Shown one piece after another: positions 42,760 through 52,216 of a stretch of 64,000 nucleotides of DNA. The notes under the pieces are model-generated. The model worked only from the letters and a program-made list of their open reading frames with translations, was not told the DNA's origin and searched no databases. Position 1 is the stretch's first letter, and every line of letters starts with the position of its first letter. This DNA comes from VXRD01 sp965232265 (lineage in GTDB: Bacteria > Latescibacterota > UBA2968). The stretch covers positions 4,278,001 to 4,342,000 of the forward strand of contig CBDDPH010000002.1 of NCBI GenBank assembly GCA_965232265.1, read 5' to 3'. The translations under genes and the position numbers were made by a program.

Positions 42760-44112
42760 ATGAAACACTTATTAAATGACGAAACCATATTGCATTTTAT
42801 AGCGCGGGGATATTGCGTCGTCAAGACCAGTGTTGCACCGCATATCCACGCACAAATACTAACAGACGCAAAAAAAACTCTGGCACAGGGAAACCCGGGC
42901 AATGACATATTGCACGCCGCACCGGGGCTGCGCGAAATTTTTGACGACGAAGCAATGATCGGCGCGCTAACGAGTATCCTCGGCGAATCTTACGTCATGC
43001 ACTGCCACAGACATTGCCATCGCAACCGCGCGGGCACAGAAGGCCGAAGATTTCACCAGGACGGATCACCGCGTCGATTTGCCGGCTGGAGCCGACCCTG
43101 GTTGCGACACCATCGCCCCCGAACAATCATGGCGATTTGTTATCCTCACCAAACCCCGATTGAAATGGGACCCACAGGCATAATTCCCGGAACGCAATAT
43201 TACAGTGCAAAACCCAAAAATGAATTCGATTACGAATTCCCCTTCGCGGTTATCGATCCCGGCGATGTATTGCTCGTACATTTTGATTCATGGCATCGCG
43301 TATCCAGCAACACGAGCGACCGCGACCGGTATATGATGAAATTTTTGTTCAAACGCACCGAAGAGCCAACAGCGCCGAGTTGGCATACCGCATCGGATTT
43401 CGATCCCGATTTCGATACCATGGCTCACCGGATAAAACCCGACCATCCATCCGACGTCTTATTGCGCCATCCCCTCGTATGGGAATTTATGTGGCGCTGG
43501 ATGCGCGGTGAACCCCTGCCCGAATGGGATGACGACACATCCGTCTCCGTAGATGACCTGATGCACAACCTGAACAGCGACGATCCAGGTGTCGTACTAA
43601 ATGCGACTTATGCCCTGGGACGACTGGGCAAACGCGCAGTGCCCACATTGATGGACGTATTACTGGGACCAGATGAAGCACTTCGAGAGCCAGTACCCGC
43701 AGCACTATCAGCAGCAGGCAAACACGCGGTAGATCCACTCGTCCGTGCATTGACACATTCGGATGACTGGGTACGCGCAACCGCAGCAGACACTCTGGGC
43801 GACATTGGTTTGCCTGCCCTCGACGCGCTACCCGCTATTCGCAACGCACTCTCAGATCCTGACGACTGGGTGCGTCACAATGCCACGCGCGCATTGACCA
43901 TCTGGAGCAAAGCTGCTGAAATCACCCGCAATGACTTGCTCATAGCACTAAAAGACGCCGAGCCTTTTGTCGGCTTCAACGCGCTAACGGCTCTGGAACA
44001 CATGGACCGCGTTGACGATGCACAGGTACTCCCATTGTTAAAAGCAATGCAAAACCACGAACACTCGCGATTGCGCTATCAGGTGAACGAAATGCTACAG
44101 CGCGTCGCTTAA
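42760..44112 (+). CDS. PhyH-family oxygenase fused to HEAT repeats
   Basis: A 450-residue protein with AAAGGAG before the ATG. Residues about 1-220 are a phytanoyl-CoA-dioxygenase-like beta-helix: FHQDGSPR gives the HxD iron ligands and FDSWHRVSSN the distal His. Residues about 265-450 hold HEAT/PBS-lyase type repeats (VVLNATYALGRLGKRAVPTLMDVL, WVRATAADTLGDIGLPALDAL, WVRHNATRALTIWSKAA). The iron site looks intact. The repeats may dock a protein or lipid substrate. It lies 36 bases after the HEPN gene and 12 before mnmA. Confidence 0.85.
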   Translation: MKHLLNDETILHFIARGYCVVKTSVAPHIHAQILTDAKKTLAQGNPGNDILHAAPGLREIFDDEAMIGALTSILGESYVMHCHRHCHRNRAGTEGRRFHQDGSPRRFAGWSRPWLRHHRPRTIMAICYPHQTPIEMGPTGIIPGTQYYSAKPKNEFDYEFPFAVIDPGDVLLVHFDSWHRVSSNTSDRDRYMMKFLFKRTEEPTAPSWHTASDFDPDFDTMAHRIKPDHPSDVLLRHPLVWEFMWRWMRGEPLPEWDDDTSVSVDDLMHNLNSDDPGVVLNATYALGRLGKRAVPTLMDVLLGPDEALREPVPAALSAAGKHAVDPLVRALTHSDDWVRATAADTLGDIGLPALDALPAIRNALSDPDDWVRHNATRALTIWSKAAEITRNDLLIALKDAEPFVGFNALTALEHMDRVDDAQVLPLLKAMQNHEHSRLRYQVNEMLQRVA

Positions 44113-44124
44113 AAGGCTCCCCTC

Positions 44125-45177
44125 GTGAAAATCGCCGCTCTCATCTCCGGTGGTGTCGATAGTTCTGTGGCTTTGAACATATTAAAAAATGAAGGCCACG
44201 AACTCACGGCATTTTACTTAAAAGTATGGCTCGAAGACGAACTCGCTTTCTTAGGGGAGTGTCCCTGGGAAGCCGACCTAAAATTTGTCCGTGCCGTATG
44301 CGATCAACTCCATGTACCACTGGAGATAATCTCCCTGCAATCGGAATACCTCGAACGCGTCGTATCTTATGCACTCGACGAACTGCGCGCTGGACGCACA
44401 CCCAGCCCCGATATCTTTTGTAATCAGCGGATCAAATTCGGCGCATTCTTTGACCACATAGACAGCAGCTATGAAAAAGTGGCAACCGGGCACTACGCAC
44501 AAATCGCACAGAGCAACGGAACGTATCATCTAAAACGCGCACCCGATCCCATCAAAGATCAGACCTACTTCTTATCCGGCATGTATCAATCGCAGGTCGC
44601 ACGGGCATTATTCCCCATCGGAAACATGATGAAAAGCGAAGTGCGCCAACGCGCGCAAAATTTTAACCTGCCCAATCAAGCGCGAAAAGACAGCCAGGGA
44701 ATATGCTTCCTGGGCAAAATCAGATATCCAGACTTTATCGCATTTCACCTGGGCGAAAAAAAAGGCAATATTATCGACCGAGAAACCGGACAAATTCTGG
44801 GATCCCATCGGGGCTACTATTATTACACAATTGGACAGCGGTATGGCCTGGGCTTGGGCGGAGGACCCTGGTACGTCGTGCAAAAAGATATCGAGCGCAA
44901 CATCATTTTTGTATCCCACGCCACGAAGCACCAGAACACATTGCGGAATCAATTTGTCGCCACAAAACCCAACTGGATCGCAGAACCACCTGACAAAAAT
45001 GCCCTGCAATTGAAGCTGCGTCACGGCCCAGAACTGATCAACTGTGAAATCGAAGCAACAGACGACAGCCGCTTATCCGTAACCATAGCAAAAAAAGATT
45101 CCGGCATAGCACCTGGCCAATTCGCCGTATTTTACGACGGCGACCTCTGCCTTGGCAGCGCGGTAATTGACCACTGA
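44125..45177 (+). CDS. mnmA: tRNA-specific 2-thiouridylase
   Basis: A 350-residue ATP pyrophosphatase that thiolates U34 of Lys, Glu and Gln tRNAs. The P-loop ALISGGVDSSVAL is at the N terminus, the two catalytic Cys are in DIFCNQRIKFG and DSQGICFLGK, and the GHYAQI and DQTYFLSG motifs are typical. It starts at a GTG (44125). The C-terminal beta domain is present. Compared with the standard enzyme the M-W loop region ELAFLGECPWEADL is slightly divergent. Confidence 0.93.
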   Translation: MKIAALISGGVDSSVALNILKNEGHELTAFYLKVWLEDELAFLGECPWEADLKFVRAVCDQLHVPLEIISLQSEYLERVVSYALDELRAGRTPSPDIFCNQRIKFGAFFDHIDSSYEKVATGHYAQIAQSNGTYHLKRAPDPIKDQTYFLSGMYQSQVARALFPIGNMMKSEVRQRAQNFNLPNQARKDSQGICFLGKIRYPDFIAFHLGEKKGNIIDRETGQILGSHRGYYYYTIGQRYGLGLGGGPWYVVQKDIERNIIFVSHATKHQNTLRNQFVATKPNWIAEPPDKNALQLKLRHGPELINCEIEATDDSRLSVTIAKKDSGIAPGQFAVFYDGDLCLGSAVIDH

Positions 45178-45189
45178 AGGAAACCCAAC

Positions 45190-46134
45190 ATGAACAAAGT
45201 AGGACTGGTACAACATCCCGATTTTCAAAAACACGACACGGGAGGCGCGCATCCCGAGCGACCCGAGCGCTTACAAACACTGCATGCCCATCTGGACGCA
45301 ACGGGCTTGACAAAAGACCTCATCACACTCGAACCCAGACACGTCGATACATCATGGTTAGAAAAAGCGCACACCCCCGAACATATTGCAAACGTAAAAT
45401 CTCGATGCACACAAGGCATCACATATATGGACGATTTTGACACCCGAATCTGTCCGCTCTCTTTTGACATAGCCCGACTCGCTGTTGGCGCGACATTTGA
45501 AGCGATTGACGCGGTCATGGACGCACGCGTACACACGGCTTTTTGTGCCGTGCGCCCCCCCGGACACCATGCCGAACGCAATCACGCAATGGGATTTTGT
45601 CTATTCAGCAACGCGGTCATAGCCGCGCGATATATACAAGAAACATATTCCCTTGAACGCGTGGCAATTGTCGATTGGGACGTACATCACGGCAATGGCA
45701 CACAGCACATATTGGAAACCGACCCCTCGGTATTCTTCTTCAGCATCCACCAATACCCCCATTATCCGGGCACGGGACGAGCCGACGAAACCGGTATTGG
45801 CGCAGGAGAGGGATTCACACTAAATGCACCCGTGCCCGCAGGCAGCGATGACGCCGTGTACTTGCGCATATTCGACGACGTATTTATGCACGCCATGCAC
45901 GCATTTAAACCGCAATTTGTCATCATCTCCGCTGGATTTGACGCGCATCGGTCCGACCCCTTATCGGCCACTCAAGTGACGGAATCCGGTTTTGCCGAAA
46001 TGACAAAGCGCGTAACAGCAGTCGCCCGAGACCACGCAGCAGGACGGCTGATTTCCCTCCTGGAAGGCGGATATGATCTGGGCGGCCTCGCGCGCAGCGT
46101 CGAATCCCACATAAAGGAACTCATGAATGGGTAA
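45190..46134 (+). CDS. Histone deacetylase-like zinc deacetylase (class II / acetylpolyamine amidohydrolase-like)
   Basis: A 314-residue arginase-deacetylase-fold enzyme. RPPGHHAERNHAMGFCLFSN supplies the paired His, VDWDVHHGNGTQ and SAGFDAHRSDPL the zinc ligands, and LEGGYDLGGLARSV the C-terminal Tyr loop. In bacteria such enzymes deacetylate polyamines, acetoin-related substrates or proteins. It overlaps the next gene (pheA) by eight bases and follows mnmA by 12 bases. Confidence 0.9.
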   Translation: MNKVGLVQHPDFQKHDTGGAHPERPERLQTLHAHLDATGLTKDLITLEPRHVDTSWLEKAHTPEHIANVKSRCTQGITYMDDFDTRICPLSFDIARLAVGATFEAIDAVMDARVHTAFCAVRPPGHHAERNHAMGFCLFSNAVIAARYIQETYSLERVAIVDWDVHHGNGTQHILETDPSVFFFSIHQYPHYPGTGRADETGIGAGEGFTLNAPVPAGSDDAVYLRIFDDVFMHAMHAFKPQFVIISAGFDAHRSDPLSATQVTESGFAEMTKRVTAVARDHAAGRLISLLEGGYDLGGLARSVESHIKELMNG

Positions 46135-47014
46135 TACGAAAAAAATTGTCGCATTTCAAGGTGAACCCGGTGCATTCAGTGAAATGGCCGCACGTTATTA
46201 CTTTGGCAAAGATGTCGAAGTCGTACCGCAACACAATTTTGCCACCCTTTTCGCAGCCGTAGAACACGGAGCGTGTACGCACGGCATAGTACCCATTGAA
46301 AATTCATTGATGGGCAGCATCCACGAAAATTACGACCACCTGTCAGCCCATCATTTACAGATCGTCGGCGAACTCAAGTTGCGCATCGTACACAATCTAA
46401 TCGTAAACCCCGGCGTAAAATTAGAAGACATTCACCATATCTATTCCCAGGCACCTGCACTGGCGCAGTGTACGCAATTCACAGCATCTCTGCCACATGC
46501 CGAAACAATTATGACCTCCGATACCGCAGGCGCAGTCAAAGCTTTAAAAACATCGGGCGCACGCGATGCCGCTGCAATAGCGAGTGCCCAGGCGGCCTGG
46601 GATTACGATCTGGAAATTTTGCAGACAGGCATTGAAGACAACCACCAAAATTACACGCGATTTTTGGTCGTCACATCCGAAGCACTATCACCTGAAAATC
46701 CAGATATAGAAACGCCCGCAAAAACATCCATCGTATTCGCCATGAACAATGTGCCCGGCGCCCTGTTTAAGAGCTTGAGCGTATTTGCCTTGCGCGACCT
46801 CAATCTGCTCAAAATCGAATCCCGCCCCCTTGCGGGCAAACCCTGGGAATACGCCTTCTCGCTCGACTTTGAAGGCCATATCCGTCAAGAACCCTGCGCC
46901 CGCGCCATTGAACACCTGCGGGAAATAGCCACCTTTGTAAAAATTCTCGGCTCTTATCGACAGGGAGACATGGTCGAAGGCAAAATTTGGAAAGACGAAA
47001 AACGCAAAACGTAA
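46127..47014 (+). CDS. pheA: Prephenate dehydratase with ACT domain
   Basis: A 295-residue enzyme converting prephenate to phenylpyruvate in phenylalanine synthesis. FQGEPGAFSEMAARYYFG begins the PDT domain, VPIENSLMGSIHENYD and NYTRFLVVTSE are its signatures, and residues about 200-280 form the ACT regulatory domain with the ESRP motif (KIESRPLAGKPWEYAF) that binds Phe. There is no fused chorismate mutase. Confidence 0.95.
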   Translation: MGNTKKIVAFQGEPGAFSEMAARYYFGKDVEVVPQHNFATLFAAVEHGACTHGIVPIENSLMGSIHENYDHLSAHHLQIVGELKLRIVHNLIVNPGVKLEDIHHIYSQAPALAQCTQFTASLPHAETIMTSDTAGAVKALKTSGARDAAAIASAQAAWDYDLEILQTGIEDNHQNYTRFLVVTSEALSPENPDIETPAKTSIVFAMNNVPGALFKSLSVFALRDLNLLKIESRPLAGKPWEYAFSLDFEGHIRQEPCARAIEHLREIATFVKILGSYRQGDMVEGKIWKDEKRKT

Positions 47015-47049
47015 AAGCCCTCCATCTCACCTTCTTTTAAGGATTCTAC

Positions 47050-49176
47050 ATGGCAAGCCAAAGATACGAAAACCTGTATGCACAAATAGAAACAGCACTG
47101 CGAGAAAAACCCAAACGCACGCAACTCTACAACGCGGTCAAACGGGCGCGAGATGCCCGGCGCACGGCGATTGACATTTTGCCGCAAGGCGAGGCATTTC
47201 GCAAAGAAGTCCGCGACATCAAAGTGCGGTGCCTGCACAAACTGGACGACCTGGTCGATCAATTTGCCGAGAAAGTCGAATCGCGCGGCGCAAAAGTCTT
47301 CCTCGCAAAAGACGGTGCTGCTGCGATTGACTACATCTTAAAACTATCCGCAGAAAAAAACGCCGAGACCGTGGCAAAATCAAAATCGCTAACGAGTGAA
47401 GAGATCGAAGTCAATCACCCGATGGAGGACGCGGGCTTAGAAGTCATAGAAACCGACCTCGGCGAGCTTATCATCCAGAAAGTCCACGAAAAACCATTCC
47501 ATCTGGTATTCCCTGCCGTCCATAAAACCGCCGTCGAAGTCGCCGAAATATTTAAAAAAGAAACAGGCGAAGACGTCCCCAACGACGTGGATGCAATCAT
47601 GAAAATCGTGCGCCAATACCTGCGACCGATTTTTCTCAACGCCGACATCGGCATGACAGGCGCAAATGTAGGCGTCGCCGAATCGGGTACCATCCTGATC
47701 GAAACCAACGAAGGCAATGCCCGTCTCGTATCGAGCATCCCCGATGTACACATCTGCATTATGGGCCGCGAAAAAGTAGTGGAAACAGTAGAAGACGCAT
47801 TGCAAATGATGCTGGCACATCCCGTCAGCGCTGTCGGCCAACACACGACAACCTATGTAACGTGGATGAGTGGCAGATCGCCTCTAGGCGAAGGCGAAGG
47901 ACGCGCACCGCGAGAATCGCATATCATCATCCTGGACAATGGCCGCACCAGAATGCAAGAAGATCCCCTGTTCTCAGACGCACTCAACTGCATCCGCTGC
48001 GGCGCCTGCATGAATATCTGCCCAACTTATGGCGTAGTCGGCGGCCATGCATTTGGATACATATACCCCGGACCGATCGGCATACCGTGGACAGCCGAAG
48101 TTCACGGCGTAGATAAAGCCGGCGACTTCGCGCCACTGTGTATCTCGTGTGGATTGTGCAAAGAAATATGCCCCGCAGAAATCGACATCCCCATGATGAT
48201 CGCCGGCGTAAAAGACCGCGACAGCGAAGCCAATCCGCATCCGCGCGTCAACAAAATGCTGATGGCCGCTGAAAAAGCCGCAAAAATGGGCAGCTTGACA
48301 GCCCCCATATCCAATTGGATAATGGGCATTGGACTGGTGCGATGGGTCATGGAAAAAGCAATGGGCATTGATCGCCGGCGCCAGTTGCCCAAATTCAGCC
48401 GAAAAACACTCGTCAAACGCTTCGCAAAACGCGGACCATCTTCCGTATCGAACCCCGTTCGCAAAGTAGCCTTTTTCACAGACCTGTTTGCCAATTACAA
48501 CGACCCTGACCTGGGAATGGCCGCAATTGAACGCCTGGAAGCACTCGGTTGCGAAGTCATCATCCCCCCCCAGAAAAGCAGCGGATACCCCTACATCGGC
48601 TACGGCGACCTGAAAAATGCGAAAAAAATTGCACGCGAAAACGTGGATCTCCTCCTCCCCTATATCCAGCAGGGCTATGAAGTCGTTGCAACAGAACCCA
48701 CAGCAACGTACTGCCTGAAAATCTCATATCCCAAGTTACTCGACAAAGCAGACGATGCCGTCTCTGTCGCCGAGCACACGTATGAATTTTTCGAATTTCT
48801 CTCTCTACTCGAAAGCGATATTGCAAATGATGAACAGAATACCCTGCGCGGACGCGCATTTGGATTCCACATCCCCTGCCACCAACGCCCTCTGGGAGCG
48901 GGAGAACACGCAATGGCATTCTTGCGCCAGCGCGGTGCAGACGTCGCCCTCATCGAAACGGGCACCTGCTGTGGCATGGCGGGAACATTTGGCCTGAAAG
49001 CCGGGCTACTCGGTTACGAACTCGCACAGGCCGTTGGAGAACCACTCTTCGAAGGCTTCCGCGAAGCCGATGTAGAAGCCATCGTAACAGAAAGCAGCGT
49101 GTGCGCCATCCACCTGTCAGAAGGAACCGAACTCAAAGTTTGGCATCCCTTAAATCTGCTTCGTCTCCTGAAGTAG
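47050..49176 (+). CDS. LutB-LutA type fusion: LUD domain, two 4Fe-4S sites and CCG domains
   Basis: A 708-residue protein. Residues about 60-305 are a LUD domain (LutB/LldF type). Cys314 opens the 4Fe-4S motif CIRCGACMNICPTYG, and CISCGLCKEICPAEID follows about 50 residues later. The last about 235 residues (from VRKVAFFTDLFANYNDPDLG) correspond to LutA/GlpC-like heterodisulfide-reductase CCG domains, with HIPCHQRPLGAG and TGTCCGMAGTFGLKAG. In the lactate-oxidising Lut system LutA and LutB are separate proteins; here they are one chain. LutC is not adjacent. Confidence 0.88.
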   Translation: MASQRYENLYAQIETALREKPKRTQLYNAVKRARDARRTAIDILPQGEAFRKEVRDIKVRCLHKLDDLVDQFAEKVESRGAKVFLAKDGAAAIDYILKLSAEKNAETVAKSKSLTSEEIEVNHPMEDAGLEVIETDLGELIIQKVHEKPFHLVFPAVHKTAVEVAEIFKKETGEDVPNDVDAIMKIVRQYLRPIFLNADIGMTGANVGVAESGTILIETNEGNARLVSSIPDVHICIMGREKVVETVEDALQMMLAHPVSAVGQHTTTYVTWMSGRSPLGEGEGRAPRESHIIILDNGRTRMQEDPLFSDALNCIRCGACMNICPTYGVVGGHAFGYIYPGPIGIPWTAEVHGVDKAGDFAPLCISCGLCKEICPAEIDIPMMIAGVKDRDSEANPHPRVNKMLMAAEKAAKMGSLTAPISNWIMGIGLVRWVMEKAMGIDRRRQLPKFSRKTLVKRFAKRGPSSVSNPVRKVAFFTDLFANYNDPDLGMAAIERLEALGCEVIIPPQKSSGYPYIGYGDLKNAKKIARENVDLLLPYIQQGYEVVATEPTATYCLKISYPKLLDKADDAVSVAEHTYEFFEFLSLLESDIANDEQNTLRGRAFGFHIPCHQRPLGAGEHAMAFLRQRGADVALIETGTCCGMAGTFGLKAGLLGYELAQAVGEPLFEGFREADVEAIVTESSVCAIHLSEGTELKVWHPLNLLRLLK

Positions 49177-49184
49177 AACACATC

Positions 49185-49210
49185 CTGTCCTCAAATTGAA
49201 GACAGTTTTT
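49185..49210 (+). terminator. Weak terminator after the LutBA fusion gene
   Basis: CTGTC...GACAG with an inner TC/GA pair is followed by TTTTT, nine bases after the stop. The stem is short, so the call is tentative. Confidence 0.5.
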
Positions 49211-49217
49211 AATACAC

Positions 49218-49246
49218 TTGTATCTTTAACCCAAGTGCATTATATT
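49218..49246 (+). promoter_or_regulatory. Sigma-70-like promoter of the GntR-ABC operon
   Basis: TTGTAT (49218-49223), a 17-base spacer and TATATT (49241-49246) stand 35 bases before the GntR start. AGTAATACAGTAAT just downstream is a short direct repeat that could be the binding site of the encoded regulator; autoregulation is typical for YtrA-type operons. Confidence 0.55.
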
Positions 49247-49281
49247 AGTAATACAGTAATTCACCTAAAAGAGAATGCCTT

Positions 49282-49677
49282 ATGTTAATCTCAATTGACC
49301 ATCACAATGGCATACCCGTTTTTCGTCAGATCATCGACCAGGTGAAATTCCACGTCGTCAGCGGGCTACTCGCGCCGGGTGACGAACTGCCCTCGACCCG
49401 TACGTTATCGGGACAACTGGGACTCAATCCAATGACAGTGAGCAAAGCGTATAGCCTGTTGGAAGCAGAGGGATTGGTCGAGCGGCGACGCGGGCGGCCT
49501 TTAACCGTAAAACCACTACGAGATCAGATCGTACACGCCGAAAAACTGGAACAACTCAAACCACAACTCACGCAGTTGGCAACAATGGTTCGGCAGTTGG
49601 GAGTAGATCGGGCGGAAGTCGTAGATCTTTTCATCTCCATCTTAGACACCCTGGAGGAAAACAATGATGAAACCTGA
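49282..49677 (+). CDS. GntR-family (YtrA type) transcriptional regulator
   Basis: A 131-residue regulator: a winged helix-turn-helix in residues about 10-75 (LPSTRTLSGQLGLNPMTVSKAYSLLEAEGLVERRRGRPL) and a short helical tail for dimerisation, without an effector domain, as in the YtrA subgroup. It overlaps the ABC ATPase gene by 14 bases and probably represses this operon. Confidence 0.92.
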   Translation: MLISIDHHNGIPVFRQIIDQVKFHVVSGLLAPGDELPSTRTLSGQLGLNPMTVSKAYSLLEAEGLVERRRGRPLTVKPLRDQIVHAEKLEQLKPQLTQLATMVRQLGVDRAEVVDLFISILDTLEENNDET

Positions 49678-50557
49678 CCAGACATCTGTATTTGAAGCCA
49701 CATCACTGACCAAAAAGTTCGGTGACACGGAGGCTCTCAAGTCCATAACCCTTTCGCTTGAGGCACATCGGGTAATCGGGCTGGTGGGACGAAATGGCGG
49801 GGGCAAGACCACCTTGATCCAGCACATGATCGGCCTGTATCTGCCCACAGAGGGAACGTGTCAAACACTGGGGCGCGCGTGCGATCAACTGGGCGCAAAC
49901 GAGCTTTCGCGCATTGGTGTAGTACATCAAGAAAATCGATTTTTCGAATGGATGACTGTCGAACAGCACTTGCGCTACATAGCCTCGTTTTACGAGGTCT
50001 GGGACAGCGACATGGAAGCGCATCTCCTGCGCGAACTCGAACTGGAAACATCCGTACGCGTGGGCAATCTGTCTCCGGGTAACATGCAAAAATTGGGCAT
50101 TATACTGGCAGTATGTCATCATCCCGAGCTATTGATCTTAGATGAGCCGGTCAGTGGCCTGGACCCCATTGCCCGGGAGACATTGTTGAAATTTCTAATG
50201 ACACGCCTCGCTGAGGACGAAAACACAATCGTAATCTCCTCCCATATCTTACGGGATATCGAAAAAATAGTAGATTGGGTCGTATGCCTCGACGAAGGCA
50301 CAGTCAAAGCCGACAAATCGCTGGACGATCTGCAACAGACCTACGAGAAATGGACAGTCACAGGAAACAACCTGCCCCAGCAATTTTCCGAACCTTATAT
50401 CCTGTCGCAAACAGTGAACGGGGTACAGGCACAATTGATCGTCAATCAAACACTGGGCAATGCAGATCAATTCAAGCAGACCTATCAAACCGATATCGCC
50501 AGCCAGTCCCTGAACCTCGACCAGCTATTTCCCATTCTGATACGGGAGGGCATGTAA
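49664..50557 (+). CDS. ABC transporter ATPase
   Basis: A 297-residue ATPase with Walker A GRNGGGKTT, Q-loop VVHQENRFFEWMT, the signature NLSPGNMQKLGIIL (LSPGN in place of LSGGQ), Walker B LLILDEPVSGLDP and the switch His in SSHIL. The C-terminal about 80 residues resemble the tails of YtrB/CcmA-like exporter ATPases. The stop overlaps the start of the membrane partner (TAATG). Confidence 0.92.
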   Translation: MMKPDQTSVFEATSLTKKFGDTEALKSITLSLEAHRVIGLVGRNGGGKTTLIQHMIGLYLPTEGTCQTLGRACDQLGANELSRIGVVHQENRFFEWMTVEQHLRYIASFYEVWDSDMEAHLLRELELETSVRVGNLSPGNMQKLGIILAVCHHPELLILDEPVSGLDPIARETLLKFLMTRLAEDENTIVISSHILRDIEKIVDWVVCLDEGTVKADKSLDDLQQTYEKWTVTGNNLPQQFSEPYILSQTVNGVQAQLIVNQTLGNADQFKQTYQTDIASQSLNLDQLFPILIREGM

Positions 50558-52026
50558 TGAATATTCTTCCATTTTTCACTTTCTTGCGAAACCCTAGTTA
50601 CATTATCATCGCACTTTGTGTAGGCTGGTTTCTCTTCCAAAACTCGTTGGCTTCCCACACACATTGGTTCTCTTTATTCTTTTTATTTTTGTTTTTTGAA
50701 CTTTACGGTGGGATTATCGGCAGTATTGTAGGAGAGAACCAGCACCGGATGCTCACATGGACCCTGCCACATTTTCGCAAGCGTCTGATGAACTGGTCGA
50801 TAATTGTCGGACTTTTTTCCGTTGTGGCGTGGACAATTGCGCTGACTTATGCACCCCTCAATGCGTCCTGGTCAACGATTTTGCTGTTGAATCTGGGCCT
50901 CTATTGTATCGGATTTGCCTTTTCAGAAGATTGGAATTTTGGTATCCATCACCCCGGATTGGCTTCCGTGTGCCGTGGCTTGATCGCGTTCATGGGGCTG
51001 GCATTAGCCTGTTTGTGGCAAGAGATACTCGCTTTTGGAGAACAACAAAAGTTGGGATTGGCTCTCATCGCATTCGCTATCGCAATTGGAACTCATTATT
51101 TCGCCTTTAACCAGACAGCTTTTCGGAGAAAGCCATTTTCTTTTTTTGTTGGGTCACTCTATTCGGGTTCTGATCCTCAAACCCGGGAGATTTGGAAACA
51201 GAATGCAATGATGATGCGAAAGACGAGTACCAGGACATGGCATCTCGACCACATCGGTACAGGCATCTACAATTGGCTACGTGCTGGTCAGTATGAAAAT
51301 TCTGGTCTGGGTGTGGGGAGATGGCCTTTTTCCGCGTTTGGCGCAGCATTGGTAATGGTGTTCTTTTTTGTAGGCATGACGACAAAGTTCTTCGGGTTAT
51401 TAAATCAATCTCCTTACGATTTTGAGACCATCTCGAAAATGATTTATCACCTAATCTTTTATTTTCACCAGTTGGACTCCAACATCATCGGGAGCATATT
51501 TAGTGCAATATTCTTCAGCATTTGTATGTATCTTTTTATTTCTCCTACTTCACTGAAAAGAGGGTATGTCTATCCGCTTTCTCGCACCCAGCAGATGTGG
51601 ATTCGGTATAGCAGCTTGCTGGTGCAAAATATTTCTTTTTTTGTAGCATCTATTCTGGTATTGGGGATTCTGGGCATCCTGGCGGGTATAAAGGTCGGGT
51701 TTGTGTCTGAAGGAGATATGTCTTTGGAAATATTCTGTGTCCTTGGGTGGTGGATCGTTCTTTTACCGATGTTGCAGTGGTTGCAATTCAAATATGACCT
51801 GTATGGATTTCAAAGAAAGCGAGGACAAATATGGAGGATGGCTTTTCTGGTCTTGATCATGGTTTTGGCTTTTGTAATCACTGGTTTTATCAGTCTGATG
51901 CGCGTCTGGTATCCCGATTTGATGTTGACCTATGAAGTGCCAATCCTTTTTGTCTGTTTTATTCTCTTACAATGGTTTCTATTGGATCGGCTCAAACGGT
52001 ATTATGCCACACAGGATCTGGTTTAG
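50557..52026 (+). CDS. ABC transporter membrane protein
   Basis: From the ATG in the TAATG overlap the product has 489 residues with about 12 hydrophobic helices. No family-specific motif is recognised, but the position directly after the ATPase identifies it as the permease. It is much longer than the small YtrC/D type permeases and may be a fused pair. The A+T content is somewhat higher than in the gene before it. Confidence 0.8.
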   Translation: MNILPFFTFLRNPSYIIIALCVGWFLFQNSLASHTHWFSLFFLFLFFELYGGIIGSIVGENQHRMLTWTLPHFRKRLMNWSIIVGLFSVVAWTIALTYAPLNASWSTILLLNLGLYCIGFAFSEDWNFGIHHPGLASVCRGLIAFMGLALACLWQEILAFGEQQKLGLALIAFAIAIGTHYFAFNQTAFRRKPFSFFVGSLYSGSDPQTREIWKQNAMMMRKTSTRTWHLDHIGTGIYNWLRAGQYENSGLGVGRWPFSAFGAALVMVFFFVGMTTKFFGLLNQSPYDFETISKMIYHLIFYFHQLDSNIIGSIFSAIFFSICMYLFISPTSLKRGYVYPLSRTQQMWIRYSSLLVQNISFFVASILVLGILGILAGIKVGFVSEGDMSLEIFCVLGWWIVLLPMLQWLQFKYDLYGFQRKRGQIWRMAFLVLIMVLAFVITGFISLMRVWYPDLMLTYEVPILFVCFILLQWFLLDRLKRYYATQDLV

Positions 52027-52126
52027 TGTCTCATTTCCTGTTTTGTTTAAACCGTTGTTGTTTTTAATTATACAAACATTTTTAGTCTGACTACACATCG
52101 AATATTACTTGCTTAATCCGCACAAA

Positions 52127-52178
52127 AAACGGCATCCAAATGGGGATGACAGTGCCCTATTAGATGCCGTTTGTTTTT
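52127..52178 (+). terminator. Terminator after the GntR-ABC operon
   Basis: AAACGGCATC (52127-52136) pairs with GATGCCGTTT (52163-52172) around a 26-base loop and is followed by GTTTTTC. It lies about 100 bases after the permease gene. Confidence 0.75.
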
Positions 52179-52216
52179 CTTTTCTGGTGTGGGATTCTCG
52201 TGGGAGGAACATATCA

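Noticed and set aside
52109..52216. N-terminal extension of the sigma-54 activator
   Set aside because: It covers the terminator hairpin of the previous operon, while a good ribosome binding site stands before the ATG at 52217.
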